Assembly (NCBI RefSeq): GCF_014640675.1
Contig: NZ_BMHK01000013.1
Span: 1 to 64,000 of the forward strand
Reading direction: 5' to 3'
Origin: Novosphingobium endophyticum
GTDB lineage: Bacteria; Pseudomonadota; Alphaproteobacteria; Sphingomonadales; Sphingomonadaceae
Length of the DNA stretch: 64,000 nt
This document shows positions 1-8,763 of this stretch, one piece after another. The stretch's first letter is position 1. Every line of letters begins with the position of its first letter. Under the pieces are notes generated by a model. It did not search any database. It worked only from the letters and a program-made list of their open reading frames with translations, and was not told the DNA's origin. The position numbers and the translations under genes were made by a program.

Positions 1-60
1 GGCAAGAAATCCATCAAAACCGCCCGCAAAGCCGCCGGATGGAACCCGGCCTTCCTCACT

Positions 61-897
61 TCACTCCTCCAGCCCCAAATTCGTTAACCTGGACTCGTTG
101 CCGTGGGCGGCAGCGACGGCCGCCTCGATCTCGCTCTTCATCGGGTTGCGGCGCAGTGTCAAGCCGCCATTCACCTGGAGATTCTCGCCGGTCATGAAGC
201 ATTCGTCGCTGCCCAGCCAGACGGCAGCGGCTGCGATATCGTCGGAAGTGCCGATCCGGCCGAGCGGATATCCGGCAAGGAAGGCATCGAACAGTCCGGG
301 CACCTGCCTGGCATCGGACGTCATCGGCGTGTCGGTGAGGCCCGGCGAGATCGAATTGGCGCGAACTCCCTCGCTGCCGAATTCGTGCGCGACGCAGCGG
401 ATCACATGATCGGCCCCGGCCTTGGTTCCCATGTAGGCAGCATGGTCGTTGAGCATGATCGTCGCCGTGGCCGAACTGATCTGGATGATCGAGCCGCCCC
501 GCCCGCCCATGCTGCGCGCCATCTTGCGCAACATGGCCTGATAGAAATGGAACGGCCCCACGTACTGGAGCATGGTCATATCCATCAGCTCCTCGTGGGT
601 CGTCTCAAGGAAGGGTTTGAGCAATCCCCAGCCGGTTGCGTTGATCGCGATGTCGATCCCGCCCAGCTTCGCTTGTGCGGCATCGGCTAGCGAATTGACG
701 CTCGCTTCGTCGGTCAGGTCACAGGCTGCCCATTCGCAGCCGTTCGCGACGGCGAACTCCTTGAGGTCATCTTCCTTGCGTCCCGAGACGAGCACTTTCG
801 CGCCTTCCCCAAGGAAACGCGCGGCGATGTGCTGGCCCATGTTGTCCGGGCTGCTAGCGCCGAGAATAATGGCTCTCTTGCCTTCAAGGCGTGCCAT
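61..897 (-). CDS. SDR family NAD(P)-dependent oxidoreductase
   Basis: A 278-aa classical short-chain dehydrogenase that should oxidise an alcohol or reduce a ketone with NAD(P) in the cytosol; the substrate is unknown. The nucleotide-binding glycine region has the form GASSPDNMG (residues 13-21), the looser spacing seen in enoyl-reductase-like SDRs. The catalytic Ser is at about 141, Tyr155 and Lys159 form YxxxK, and the tail carries a Gly-Gly-Leu-Thr-Leu-Arg-Arg-Asn-Pro signature. The SDR at 50594 is a clear paralogue with the same tail. It is divergent from the SDR at 1056 across 158 bp. Family is certain, substrate is not. Confidence 0.93.
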   Translation of the reverse strand: MARLEGKRAIILGASSPDNMGQHIAARFLGEGAKVLVSGRKEDDLKEFAVANGCEWAACDLTDEASVNSLADAAQAKLGGIDIAINATGWGLLKPFLETTHEELMDMTMLQYVGPFHFYQAMLRKMARSMGGRGGSIIQISSATATIMLNDHAAYMGTKAGADHVIRCVAHEFGSEGVRANSISPGLTDTPMTSDARQVPGLFDAFLAGYPLGRIGTSDDIAAAAVWLGSDECFMTGENLQVNGGLTLRRNPMKSEIEAAVAAAHGNESRLTNLGLEE

Positions 898-1055
898 CGC
901 TGCTCTCCTTCACATTGCCTGTTCTTGTTGCAAGCATCGCTAGCACGGAGAGCATGCGACCGTTCCTGACCAAAATGGCAGTGGAAGGCTCGGCGTGGAG
1001 AGGCGAAAGCTGGCATTCACCACAAATTTCGAGCGGGCAGAGGAGCAAGCCGGAC

Positions 1056-1814
1056 ATGGATCTCGGACTCAAGGGCAAGAAAGTCATTCTCACCGGCGGC
1101 AGCCGCGGCATCGGCCGCGCGGCGCTCGAACAATTTGCCGCCGAGGGCTGCGACGTCGCCTTCTTCTCGCGCAATCCCGAGCAGGTTGCGGAGACCAGGG
1201 AATCGCTTTCGAAGCACGGTGGCAAGATCATCGGCGAAGCGCTCGACATGAGCGACCACGATGCCTACGTCGCCTGGCTCAAGTCGGCCGCCGATCGCCT
1301 CGGCGGCTGCGACATCTTCGTTCCGGGCGTGAGCGCATCGGGCTCGGGAGCGACCGGCGACTGGGACATGTGCTACAATGCCGACATCAAGGGCACCGTG
1401 CTCGGCTGCGAGGCGCTCGAGCCATACCTCGAGAAATCGGATGCCGGCTCCATCGTCATCATGGCTTCCACCGCCGCGACCGAGACCTTCATCGTCCCGC
1501 AGGCATTCAATGCGCTGAAGGCCGCGCTCATTACCTATTCCGGCCAGCTGGCGCAGATGGTCGGCCCTAGGGGTATCCGCGTGAACTGCGTCTCGCCCGG
1601 ACCGATCAAGTTTCCCGGGGGCAACTGGGAAGCGATCGGCCAGGCCATGCCCGAACTCTACCAGGCAACCGAGGCCACTTTTGCGCTCGGCCGCTGGGGC
1701 GGACCCGAGGAAGTGGGCAGGACTATCGTCTTTCTCGCCAGCCCGGCATCATCCTACACCACCGGCACCAATGTCGTGATCGATGGCGGTTACACCAAGC
1801 GCGTCCAGTTCTGA
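1056..1814 (+). CDS. SDR family protein lacking the catalytic tyrosine
   Basis: A 252-aa SDR fold protein. The TGGSRGIG cofactor motif is at residues 13-20 and the C-terminal TGTNVVIDGGY is normal. At the active site, however, the YxxxK motif reads Phe151-Asn-Ala-Leu-Lys155 (codon TTC at 1506-1508), and the usual NNAG motif is replaced by a Val-Pro-Gly-Val segment near residue 89. Either activity is lost, or it uses another chemistry or acts as a binding partner. ATG 1056 was chosen because GAGGAG lies about 10 nt upstream and the alignment with family N-termini starts there; the frame is open further upstream. It is followed by a strong terminator at 1851-1879. Confidence 0.9.
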   Translation: MDLGLKGKKVILTGGSRGIGRAALEQFAAEGCDVAFFSRNPEQVAETRESLSKHGGKIIGEALDMSDHDAYVAWLKSAADRLGGCDIFVPGVSASGSGATGDWDMCYNADIKGTVLGCEALEPYLEKSDAGSIVIMASTAATETFIVPQAFNALKAALITYSGQLAQMVGPRGIRVNCVSPGPIKFPGGNWEAIGQAMPELYQATEATFALGRWGGPEEVGRTIVFLASPASSYTTGTNVVIDGGYTKRVQF

Positions 1815-1850
1815 CGAATTCCCTTACGAGAAGCGATCCGGCGGCGGACT

Positions 1851-1879
1851 TCGGCATCGAGGTCCGCCGCATTTCTTTT
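1851..1879 (+). terminator. Rho-independent terminator after the 1056 SDR
   Basis: A perfect 9-bp stem GCGGCGGAC (1851-1859) / GTCCGCCGC (1862-1870) closes on a very short interval and is followed by a T-rich run ATTTCTTTT (1871-1879). With the minimal loop the innermost pairs must open. It lies between convergent genes ending at 1814 and 1893. Confidence 0.75.
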
Positions 1880-1892
1880 GCGTGTGCCCCCG

Positions 1893-2906
1893 TCAGGCAA
1901 TCTTCAGCACCAGCTTGCCGGTATTGGCGCCGCTGAACAGCCGCATGAAGGCATCGTAGGCGTTTTCGAGCCCGTCCTGAACGTCCTCGTCCATGCGCAG
2001 TTTTCCTTCGGCCAGCCACTGCGCCATCTTCTGTCCGCCCTCGGCGAAGCGGTCGGCAAAGTCGGCGATCAGGAAGCCGTGGATCGTCGCGCGCTGCGTC
2101 AGCACTTTCCAGAGGTTGCGGATGCCGACCTTCTCGGCCGAGTTGTATTCGCTGATGAGTCCGCACAGGACGACGCGGGCATGGAGGGCGAGGTTGAACA
2201 ATTCGGCCTCCATTACCGTTCCGCCGACGTTCTCGAACACGACATTCGCACCGCCGGGCGCGGCCTCGCCGATCTCGGCAGCCAGCACTTCAATGTCCTT
2301 GCCCTTATAGTCGATCGCCGCGTCGAAGCCGTAGTCCTCGATCAGACGGCGGCATTTCTCCTCGCCGCCGGCAATTCCCACCACGCGGCAGCCGGCGATC
2401 TTGCCGATCTGCCCGACCGCGGAGCCGACGGCACCCGCCGCGCCCGAAATCAGGATCGTCTCGCCCGGCTGCGGTCTGGCCGTTTCCAGCAAGCCGAAAT
2501 AGGCCGTGAGCCCGACCGCGCCGAGAGCGGACAGATAGTTCGAAGGCGAGGCCACCAGTCCGATGTCAATCGGCATGGTGAAGCCCCCCGGTATCGAAAC
2601 GGAATAGTCTTCCAGCGCGTTGAGTCCCATAACCCATTGCCCGGGCGCGAAGTCCGGACTGTCCGAGGCATGGACCACGCCCACCGTCGTCGCGCGCACC
2701 GGGTCGCCCAGGGGGATCGGCGGCATGTAGCTGGGTGCATCGTCCATCCAGCCGCGCTGCGCCGGATCGAGCGAGGCATAGCGGTTGCGCACCACGATGC
2801 CGCTTGGGGGAGGTGACGGAATCTGCTCTGCGACCAGCGCGAAATCCTCGGGAACGGGCGCGCCTTCCGGCCTGCGCACGAGCAGGAAGCGTCGGTTCTC
2901 GTCCAT
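1893..2906 (-). CDS. NADP-dependent oxidoreductase, CurA/prostaglandin-reductase type MDR
   Basis: A 337-aa zinc-free medium-chain reductase of the CurA / leukotriene B4 12-hydroxydehydrogenase family, which reduces the double bond of alpha,beta-unsaturated ketones with NADPH. The N-terminal family signature LLVRRPEGAPVPEDF and the cofactor loop ISGAAGAVGSAVGQIGK are present, and no zinc-ligand cysteine set is visible. ATG 2906 is preferred over a start seven codons upstream because GGGAGA stands about 10 nt before it. The gene at 6733 is a paralogue. It is divergent from the TonB receptor across about 155 bp, so the two may share a promoter region. Confidence 0.92.
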   Translation of the reverse strand: MDENRRFLLVRRPEGAPVPEDFALVAEQIPSPPPSGIVVRNRYASLDPAQRGWMDDAPSYMPPIPLGDPVRATTVGVVHASDSPDFAPGQWVMGLNALEDYSVSIPGGFTMPIDIGLVASPSNYLSALGAVGLTAYFGLLETARPQPGETILISGAAGAVGSAVGQIGKIAGCRVVGIAGGEEKCRRLIEDYGFDAAIDYKGKDIEVLAAEIGEAAPGGANVVFENVGGTVMEAELFNLALHARVVLCGLISEYNSAEKVGIRNLWKVLTQRATIHGFLIADFADRFAEGGQKMAQWLAEGKLRMDEDVQDGLENAYDAFMRLFSGANTGKLVLKIA

Positions 2907-3062
2907 GGCATCTGTCTCCCTTGTCAAGGCCTGCTTGCTCGGCGTTCAGCCCTTCGCGCGCACCTGTGCAAATTGGCAGGTCAGCGAAATCATAAACCGA
3001 TGCATAACGCTCGGGCAAAGACGGCCAGCGAGCAATTCTGGCACCTTGGGGAGGGTATTCCG

Positions 3063-5327
3063 ATGACATCCGCACCTATTCGCGGAGCGTGGCTTGCTGC
3101 GCTCACCTCAACCGCACTTTCAGGAATTGCCGTTCCTGCCTTCGCGCAGGATAGCGCAGAGCAAAGCGCCGAAACCCTCAATCCGAACGAGATCATCGTT
3201 TCGGCCCGTCGCCGTTCTGAAACGCTGCAGGATACGCCGGTCGCCATCACGGCGATCAATTCAGCGATGCTGGAAAACAAGGCTTCGGTGAACATCGGCG
3301 ACCTCCAGGGCGCCGCCCCGAACCTGCTCATCACGCAGCAGAATTCGGGCGCGCAGGCCGCCAACCTCTCGATCCGCGGCCTGACTTACGCCGACATCGA
3401 AAAGTCGCAGGAACCGACCGTCGGTGTGGTCATCGACGGGGTGTTCATCGGCACGAATACGGGCCAGCTTCTCGACTTCTTCGACATCGAGCAGATCGAG
3501 GTCCTGCGCGGCCCCCAGGGTACGCTGTTCGGCCGCAACACCATCGGCGGCGTCATCAATATCCGCCGCACCAAGCCGACTAAGGAATTCGGCATCAAGG
3601 CCGAGGCTTCCTATTCCAAGTGGAACACCTGGTCGACTCGCGCGGTCGTCAACGCCGGCGACGGAGAGAATTTCGGCGTCAAAGCCTGGTACTTCCACAA
3701 CCAGAGCGACGGCTACTATCGCAACGGCGTGACGGGCAAGCGTGTCGGCGGTTCCAACAACGAGAACTTCGGCGCCTCGTTCCTGTTCGAGCCCACCGGC
3801 GGACCGTTCTCGGCGCAGCTCACGGTCGAGAAGCTGGATCAGAAGTTCGACCCCGTGAACTCCAACATCGCCCAGACCGGTGAACTGTTCTGCGCCTTCG
3901 AGCCGGCCGAGCAGTGCAATCGCAACAACACCAGCGATCTCTACACGGTCTTCAACAGCCCGGCGATCAGCACGTACAGCGCGCCCGCCGCGACCCTCGA
4001 GTTGAACTATGACGCCGGCGCGGTACAGATCACCTCGATCACGGGCTGGCGCAAGTCCAAGGAATTCCAGACCCAGGACTTCGACGCGTCCACGACCGAC
4101 CTCTATTACGTCAAGCGCACCCAGCACTATCGCCAGTGGAGTCAGGAGCTGCGCTTCGCCGGCAACCTGTTCGACGGCTTCGACTATGTCGTAGGCGGCT
4201 TCTACTTCAACTCGAAGTACGACCTCACCCAGTTCACTCGCGTCTTCGGCTTCGACACGACGATCGACCCCGAAGTCTTTGATCCCAACGGCCAGGTGGT
4301 CAACGGAAAGACCGAGTCCTACGCGGCCTTCGGAGACTTCAACTGGGCCTTCGCCGACAAGTGGCGCCTCTCGTTCGGCGGCCGCTTCACCCACGACCAC
4401 AAGGAATTGTCGAACCAGTTCCTGGTCAGCGGGCCAGTGGGCGACGGTTCGGGCAGCTTCAAGAAGTTCACGCCCAAGGTCGGCATCGACTTCCGTCCCA
4501 ATCCTGACACCATGCTCTACGCAAGCTGGTCGCGTGGTTATCGTTCGGGCGGCTTCAGCCCCCGCGCGGCGACGGCGGAGACGGCCGGCACACCTTACAA
4601 CCCGGAACAGGTCGACAGCTTCGAGATCGGCGCCAAGCTCGACCTTCTGGACAACATGCTGCAGTTCAACGTTGCGGCCTTCTACTCGAAGTACGACGAC
4701 CTGCAGCAGAATACGACAATCCCGGGGGGGCCGACCGGCAACCAGACGATCACCTCGAACGCCGGTTCTGCCAAGATCAAGGGCATCGAGGCGGACCTGA
4801 CGCTGCGCCCGGTCGAAGGGCTCAGGCTCACTGCGACGATGGGCCTGCTCGACAGCCAGTTCAAGGACTTCATCGTCGGCAACGTCTCGCCCACCTCCGG
4901 TAACATCGTGCTGTTCGACTATTCGAAGAACAACATGATCTACGCGCCCAAATTCAGCGGATCGCTGGGCGCCGAGTATACCTTGCTGACTGGGTTCGGC
5001 GACGTCGTGGGCAATGTCGGCCTGCGCCACATCAGCCCCTATGACCAGCAGATCTCGCTCGGCCCGCTTACAGGCGATCTCGATAACGGTCCGGTCATCG
5101 TCAATGGCAACGACCCGCGCGTGCGGGTGAAGTCCCAGGATCTGCTCGATGCCAGCCTGACCGCGCACTTCGACCTGGCTGGGGGCGAGGCCTATGCCAC
5201 CGTGTTCGGGCGAAACCTGCTCGACCAGCGCCGGTCCAACGCGGCCTTCACCGTGGCGGGGCTGTGGTCGTTCGCTTCGGCGATCGAGCCGAGGACGTTC
5301 GGCGTCACCCTCGGCATCAAGTACTGA
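3063..5327 (+). CDS. TonB-dependent receptor
   Basis: A 754-aa outer-membrane receptor for energised uptake of a large or hydrophobic substrate. A signal peptide spans about residues 1-28 and ends in Ala-Phe-Ala before Gln-Asp. The plug domain follows with NEIIVSARRRSETLQDTPVA as its opening, including the LRGPQGTLFGRNTIGG plug signature. The beta-barrel ends in Gly-Ile-Lys-Tyr with the terminal aromatic residue typical of outer-membrane proteins. ATG 3063 was chosen because it begins the signal peptide and GGGGAGG lies about 8 nt upstream. It sits among catabolic dehydrogenases, so it probably imports their substrate; that link is inference. Confidence 0.96.
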   Translation: MTSAPIRGAWLAALTSTALSGIAVPAFAQDSAEQSAETLNPNEIIVSARRRSETLQDTPVAITAINSAMLENKASVNIGDLQGAAPNLLITQQNSGAQAANLSIRGLTYADIEKSQEPTVGVVIDGVFIGTNTGQLLDFFDIEQIEVLRGPQGTLFGRNTIGGVINIRRTKPTKEFGIKAEASYSKWNTWSTRAVVNAGDGENFGVKAWYFHNQSDGYYRNGVTGKRVGGSNNENFGASFLFEPTGGPFSAQLTVEKLDQKFDPVNSNIAQTGELFCAFEPAEQCNRNNTSDLYTVFNSPAISTYSAPAATLELNYDAGAVQITSITGWRKSKEFQTQDFDASTTDLYYVKRTQHYRQWSQELRFAGNLFDGFDYVVGGFYFNSKYDLTQFTRVFGFDTTIDPEVFDPNGQVVNGKTESYAAFGDFNWAFADKWRLSFGGRFTHDHKELSNQFLVSGPVGDGSGSFKKFTPKVGIDFRPNPDTMLYASWSRGYRSGGFSPRAATAETAGTPYNPEQVDSFEIGAKLDLLDNMLQFNVAAFYSKYDDLQQNTTIPGGPTGNQTITSNAGSAKIKGIEADLTLRPVEGLRLTATMGLLDSQFKDFIVGNVSPTSGNIVLFDYSKNNMIYAPKFSGSLGAEYTLLTGFGDVVGNVGLRHISPYDQQISLGPLTGDLDNGPVIVNGNDPRVRVKSQDLLDASLTAHFDLAGGEAYATVFGRNLLDQRRSNAAFTVAGLWSFASAIEPRTFGVTLGIKY

Positions 5328-5354
5328 AGCGCGGGTTGCGGCGTTGACCCTGAA

Positions 5355-5391
5355 GGGGGACGCGTGGGCTCTCTTGCTTCACGCGTCCCCC
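5355..5391 (+). terminator. Strong hairpin after the TonB receptor
   Basis: A perfect 12-bp inverted repeat GGGGGACGCGTG (5355-5366) / CACGCGTCCCCC (5380-5391) with a 13-nt loop stands 27 nt after the receptor stop. Only a short T run (GTTT) follows, so termination may be partial. It lies immediately upstream of the SDR at 5414 and could also set the level of read-through into it. Confidence 0.65.
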
Positions 5392-5413
5392 GACAAGTTT
5401 GGAGCGACGGGAA

Positions 5414-6178
5414 ATGGGCCGTCTTGACGGAAAAATCACGCTGGTAACCGGAGCCGCCTCGGATCGCGGCCTTGGTGGTGCGACCGCCAGGCGCTTTGCC
5501 GAGGAAGGCGCCTTCATCTATGTGAGCGACCTTGACGCGAATGGAGCCGAAGCAACGGCACAATCCATCCGGGCGGCTGGTGGGCAGGCCGAGGCGATGG
5601 CCCACGACGTTGCCAGCGAAGAGGAATGGGATCGCATTTTCGCTGCAATCGAGAAAGGGCATGGCCGTCTCGATGTGCTCGTCAACAATGCCGGCATCGC
5701 CGTGCTCAAGCCGATTGGCGAACTCACTGCCGCTGACTGGACAAGGCAGAACCGCATCAACCTCGACAGTGTGTTCTACGGAACACAGCGCGCCGTCGCG
5801 TTGATGCGCAAGGTGGGCCAGGGCGGTTCGATCATCAACCTGTCCTCGATCGCCGGAATTGCCGGCGTGCCCATGTGCGGTGCCTATGGTGCGGCCAAGG
5901 GCGGCGTTCGCATCTTCTCCAAGGTCATCGCCATGGAGTGCGCGGCCGAGAACATCCGCTGCAACTCGGTTCACCCCGGCATGATCGAAACCGCGATGCA
6001 GGACGTGGCGCGCAAAGACAATCCCGAGGGCTTCGAGCAGATCGTCGCCAGCATCCCGATGCGGCGCCTCGGCGAGCCGCGCGATATCGCCAACATGAAC
6101 CTGTTCCTTGCTTCGGACGAGAGCCGCTATATTACCGGCGCGGAGTTCGTCGTCGACGGCGGCGTCACCGCTATGTGA
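5414..6178 (+). CDS. SDR family oxidoreductase
   Basis: A 254-aa classical SDR. TGAASDRGLGG supplies the glycine-rich cofactor loop, NNAG is present, and the active site has SS followed by Tyr-Gly-Ala-Ala-Lys. The tail ends with a normal VDGGVTAM. ATG 5414 is placed by the family N-terminus (Met-Gly-Arg-Leu-Asp-Gly-Lys); GGAG lies about 9 nt upstream. It is co-directional with the TonB receptor but separated from it by a strong hairpin. The stop codon lies inside the long inverted repeat at 6169-6197. Confidence 0.92.
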   Translation: MGRLDGKITLVTGAASDRGLGGATARRFAEEGAFIYVSDLDANGAEATAQSIRAAGGQAEAMAHDVASEEEWDRIFAAIEKGHGRLDVLVNNAGIAVLKPIGELTAADWTRQNRINLDSVFYGTQRAVALMRKVGQGGSIINLSSIAGIAGVPMCGAYGAAKGGVRIFSKVIAMECAAENIRCNSVHPGMIETAMQDVARKDNPEGFEQIVASIPMRRLGEPRDIANMNLFLASDESRYITGAEFVVDGGVTAM

Positions 6179-6197
6179 CGGTGCCCGTCACATAGCG
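6169..6197. terminator. Long inverted repeat over the stop codon, likely bidirectional terminator
   Basis: Perfect 13-bp arms CGCTATGTGACGG (6169-6181) and CCGTCACATAGCG (6185-6197) enclose a 3-nt loop TGC. The TGA stop of the upstream SDR (6176-6178) is within the left arm. The next gene, ending at 6223, converges on it, so one hairpin may stop transcription from both sides. No long T tract is present. Confidence 0.6.
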
Positions 6198-6222
6198 CCT
6201 TTGAGCGGCGACGCGGCGGGCC

Positions 6223-6651
6223 TCAACAACCCCTGGGCGCGCACTGACGGTGAATGTTGATGAAGGAACGGCTCTTGAACAGCCACTTGCCGTCGACCTT
6301 GATGCAGGTATCCTCGTAGACGCCGCGATCCCGCAGGGTATTGCCGTCCTGATCATAGACCTCGGACGTATAACTGCGCATCACGGCACTGTCTCCATCG
6401 ACCTCGATCGAACCCGGCCACGCCTCGAACATGATGCCCGGATAGGACTTCATCGCCTCGATCCACATCGCGACGATCGCCTCGTGCCCCCTGGTGATGC
6501 CGATTTCCGGATAATCCGGCAGCGACCACTCCGCATCATCGGCCCAAGTCGCGCCCCAGGCTTCAGCATCGCAGCGAGTCACCGCATCGGCATATGCCTC
6601 GAGCAGTTCACGGATGGCGAGGCGATCCTCGATGGGACCGGAATATGGCAT
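6223..6651 (-). CDS. SnoaL-like / NTF2-fold protein
   Basis: A 142-aa protein with the cone-shaped NTF2-like fold used by small isomerases, dehydratases and ring-hydroxylating dioxygenase small subunits. The N-terminal helix pattern AIRELLEAYADAVTRCDAEAW followed by WADDAEW is typical of the SnoaL family; a conserved Ile-Asn-Ile-His closes the domain. ATG 6651 has GGGAGA 8 nt upstream; a GTG at 6669 is possible but poorly spaced. It is transcribed downstream of the CurA-like reductase at 6733-7740 (81 bp apart). Catalytic role and substrate cannot be told. Confidence 0.85.
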   Translation of the reverse strand: MPYSGPIEDRLAIRELLEAYADAVTRCDAEAWGATWADDAEWSLPDYPEIGITRGHEAIVAMWIEAMKSYPGIMFEAWPGSIEVDGDSAVMRSYTSEVYDQDGNTLRDRGVYEDTCIKVDGKWLFKSRSFINIHRQCAPRGC

Positions 6652-6732
6652 GTCTTCAGTCTCCCGCACGTTTCTATGTATCGTCTCATTCTAGCCGGTC
6701 CGGCGCGGCCGCAAACTGTAGTTAGGGCCAGC

Positions 6733-7740
6733 TCAGATCCGCACCAGGGTCTTGCCGATCGTGCGGCCGGACATGAGGTCTATGAATGCTTCGGGCAGCT
6801 TCTCGAACCCGTCGCGCAGGTTGGCGAGAGGCTTCAGTTTGCCTTCGGCCACCCACCCCTCAAGCTCGGCCTGAGCCCGGTCGAGGACGTCGGGATAATC
6901 GTAAGTGATGAAACCCTGCATCCTGATCCGGTTCACGACGAGTTGCCACAGCGTCTTCACCCCGTAAGGATGGTCGGCATCGTTGTACTGGCCGATCATA
7001 CCGCAAACGGGTACGCGGCCATGCAAGCGCATCAGCGGCAAAATCGCTTCCAGCATCTCTCCGCCGACATTGTCGAAATAGACGTCCACCCCCTCGGGTG
7101 CTGCCTTGGCGATCCCGGCCGCGATATCGGGCGCAGCGCGGTATTCGATTGCGGCATCGAAACCGAGATCGCGGATCACTTTCGCCTTCTCGGCCGAACC
7201 GACGAGGCCGATCACCTTGCAGCCCCTCGCCTTCGCGATCTGGCCGACCGTGGAGCCGGTCGCGCCTGCTGCCGCACTGACGACGACGGTCTCTCCCGCC
7301 CTGACTTGGCCCACCGCGAAGAGGCCGACCCAAGCCGTCAGCCCGACAGGCCCGAGCGCGCCCATGTAGTGATGAAGTTCGGTGCCTTCCTTCTGATCGA
7401 CGATCTCCAACCCTAGCGCATTCTCGTCGAGCACGAAATGATCCGACCAGGTACCCATGGCGCGCACGAATATGCCGGCCGGATACTTCGGATTGTTCGA
7501 CTGGACCACCTCACCAAGCGACATCCCCGCGACCGGTGCGCCAAGCGCCACCGGCGGCAGGTAGCTCGGTCGGTCGTCGAGAAATCCGCGGATCGCCGGA
7601 TCGACAGAGCCTACGCGCATCGCGACAAGGAACTCGCCCTCTCCGGGAACCGGCATTTCGGTTTCAGCCAGTTCGAAGTCATCGGGCACCGGGACCCCGT
7701 GGGGCCGCCGAGCGAGCAGCACATGCTTAACCTTTCCCAT
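6733..7740 (-). CDS. NADP-dependent oxidoreductase, CurA-like MDR
   Basis: A 335-aa paralogue of the reductase at 1893-2906, expected to reduce activated C=C bonds with NADPH. It has LLARRPHGVPVPDDF at the N-terminus and VSAAAGATGSTVGQIAK as the nucleotide loop. The start at ATG 7740 matches the family N-terminus; an ATG four codons upstream (7752) is equally possible and neither has a strong ribosome site. The frame remains open far upstream, through the divergent gene at 7849, but that extension is a shadow. It heads a short minus-strand unit with the SnoaL-like gene at 6223. Confidence 0.9.
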   Translation of the reverse strand: MGKVKHVLLARRPHGVPVPDDFELAETEMPVPGEGEFLVAMRVGSVDPAIRGFLDDRPSYLPPVALGAPVAGMSLGEVVQSNNPKYPAGIFVRAMGTWSDHFVLDENALGLEIVDQKEGTELHHYMGALGPVGLTAWVGLFAVGQVRAGETVVVSAAAGATGSTVGQIAKARGCKVIGLVGSAEKAKVIRDLGFDAAIEYRAAPDIAAGIAKAAPEGVDVYFDNVGGEMLEAILPLMRLHGRVPVCGMIGQYNDADHPYGVKTLWQLVVNRIRMQGFITYDYPDVLDRAQAELEGWVAEGKLKPLANLRDGFEKLPEAFIDLMSGRTIGKTLVRI

Positions 7741-7777
7741 GACCACCCGCATAGCGGCTGGACGACCCAAGATAAGG

Positions 7778-7793
7778 CTAGCGGAAACGCTAG
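7778..7793. promoter_or_regulatory. Palindrome in divergent promoter region
   Basis: CTAGCG-GAAA-CGCTAG is a perfect 6-bp inverted repeat with a 4-nt spacer in the 108-bp gap between the divergent genes at 7740 and 7849. It is a candidate operator for both; no regulator gene is adjacent. Confidence 0.35.
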
Positions 7794-7848
7794 GTTCGGA
7801 TTCCGGCGTTTCGCAGCAGTCTGACAACGGAAGAGGAGTCCCTGACCG

Positions 7849-8259
7849 ATGACGATGACCGCACAGGAAATGATCGATTTCGTCGACCGTCTCTACACCG
7901 CCGCCGGCGCAGGAAACTGGGACACGGCCTCCACAATGCTCACTGACGATTTCGTCGCCCACGAAGCGAACGGCTTGCCGATGGCAGGGGAATATCGCGG
8001 CAGAAACGGCCTCAGGGATCTTTATGCGACAGTCATGGCCCTGTGCGACGCGGTCGGGTTTGACCGCGTCGAAACGACCGCCGGCAAGGACCACGCCGTC
8101 ACCATCCTTTCGATCCGCTTCGCCGATCCCGATCTCGCGCCTGCGGAACTTTGCGAAATGTTCCGCTTCCGCGACGGCAAGTGCTGCGAGATCAAACCCT
8201 ACTATTACGATCCGGCAACCTTCAATGCCGCCAGCAGAGCCAAGGCCTCGGCCGCCTAG
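7849..8259 (+). CDS. SnoaL-like / NTF2-fold protein
   Basis: A 136-aa NTF2-like protein with the pattern MIDFVDRLYTAAGAGNWDTA then a Met-Leu-Thr-Asp-Asp-Phe-Val turn, characteristic of SnoaL-like polyketide cyclase/isomerase relatives. It ends in a low-complexity Ala-rich tail. GAGGAG about 10 nt before ATG 7849 supports the start. It is the last gene of the left catabolic block before the mobile-DNA scar. Specific function unknown. Confidence 0.85.
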   Translation: MTMTAQEMIDFVDRLYTAAGAGNWDTASTMLTDDFVAHEANGLPMAGEYRGRNGLRDLYATVMALCDAVGFDRVETTAGKDHAVTILSIRFADPDLAPAELCEMFRFRDGKCCEIKPYYYDPATFNAASRAKASAA

Positions 8260-8655
8260 TCCCTGCCGCGAGACGGTCCTGGGCTCAGCACCACGGCCGG
8301 GCCCGCAAAGTGGCGTCTGCACGTCGTTTGGGGTGGAGACATGAGCTTCGGCAGGTCGGCAAAGCGCCTCCATGCGGAAGACTTAGGTTCGCGCCAGGCG
8401 AGGGATTTGCGTGCCTTTCGCGCGAGACCGGCATGGAGGCCCTTGAAGCACGGCGCCTAACGCCCCTCATCATGGGCTTTGCGCGCTCGATGGCGTGGCC
8501 GTGAAGGTCTTTGGAGGGTCCGCCTTTAACTTGCCTTCCCCCCTGTCTCCCGTCTTCTCCGTCCCCGAGCCCATCCCCTGTTCCAGCCGGCCTTTTTCGT
8601 GTTCGTCATATGTTCTACCCAAGGCCCTTTCCGATTCGATGGAAGGGACGCACAC
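8260..8655. other. Intergenic stretch, no gene seen
   Basis: About 400 bp with no convincing reading frame on either strand. It includes a pyrimidine-rich tract near 8527-8600. It opens the scar region between the left block and the main island and may itself be decayed or acquired DNA. Confidence 0.5.
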
Positions 8656-8763
8656 ATGGCTATCAGGGTCGAGCCGTTGGATGGGGCCCGCTTAAGGCTT
8701 TCGGGCGATGTCGAGACCTTCCTTGCGCTCATCGACGCCGTTCGGGACGAAGTAGACTACTAG
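8656..8763 (+). CDS. Possible 35-aa small protein
   Basis: A short frame starting Met-Ala-Ile-Arg-Val-Glu-Pro-Leu and ending Asp-Glu-Val-Asp-Tyr, with GGAAGGG (8641-8647) 8 nt before the ATG. The ribosome site and amphipathic composition make it plausible, but it could equally be the decayed start of a longer gene. No family recognised. Confidence 0.3.
   Translation: MAIRVEPLDGARLRLSGDVETFLALIDAVRDEVDY

Noticed and set aside
1..60. Open plus-strand reading at the window start
   Set aside because: Only about 20 codons are visible before a stop within the next gene's 3' end; cannot be told from chance.
3261..5168. 635-aa open frame antisense to the TonB receptor
   Set aside because: Arises from the codon bias of the receptor gene; composition is Arg/Val/Asp/Glu-rich without motifs, and the sense protein is unmistakable.
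6250..7416. 388-aa plus-strand open frame over 6223-7416
   Set aside because: Shadow of the SnoaL-like and CurA-like genes on the minus strand; no motifs.
7741..8373. N-terminal extension of the CurA-like reductase at 6733
   Set aside because: It covers the SnoaL-like gene at 7849 in antisense and precedes the clear family N-terminus.
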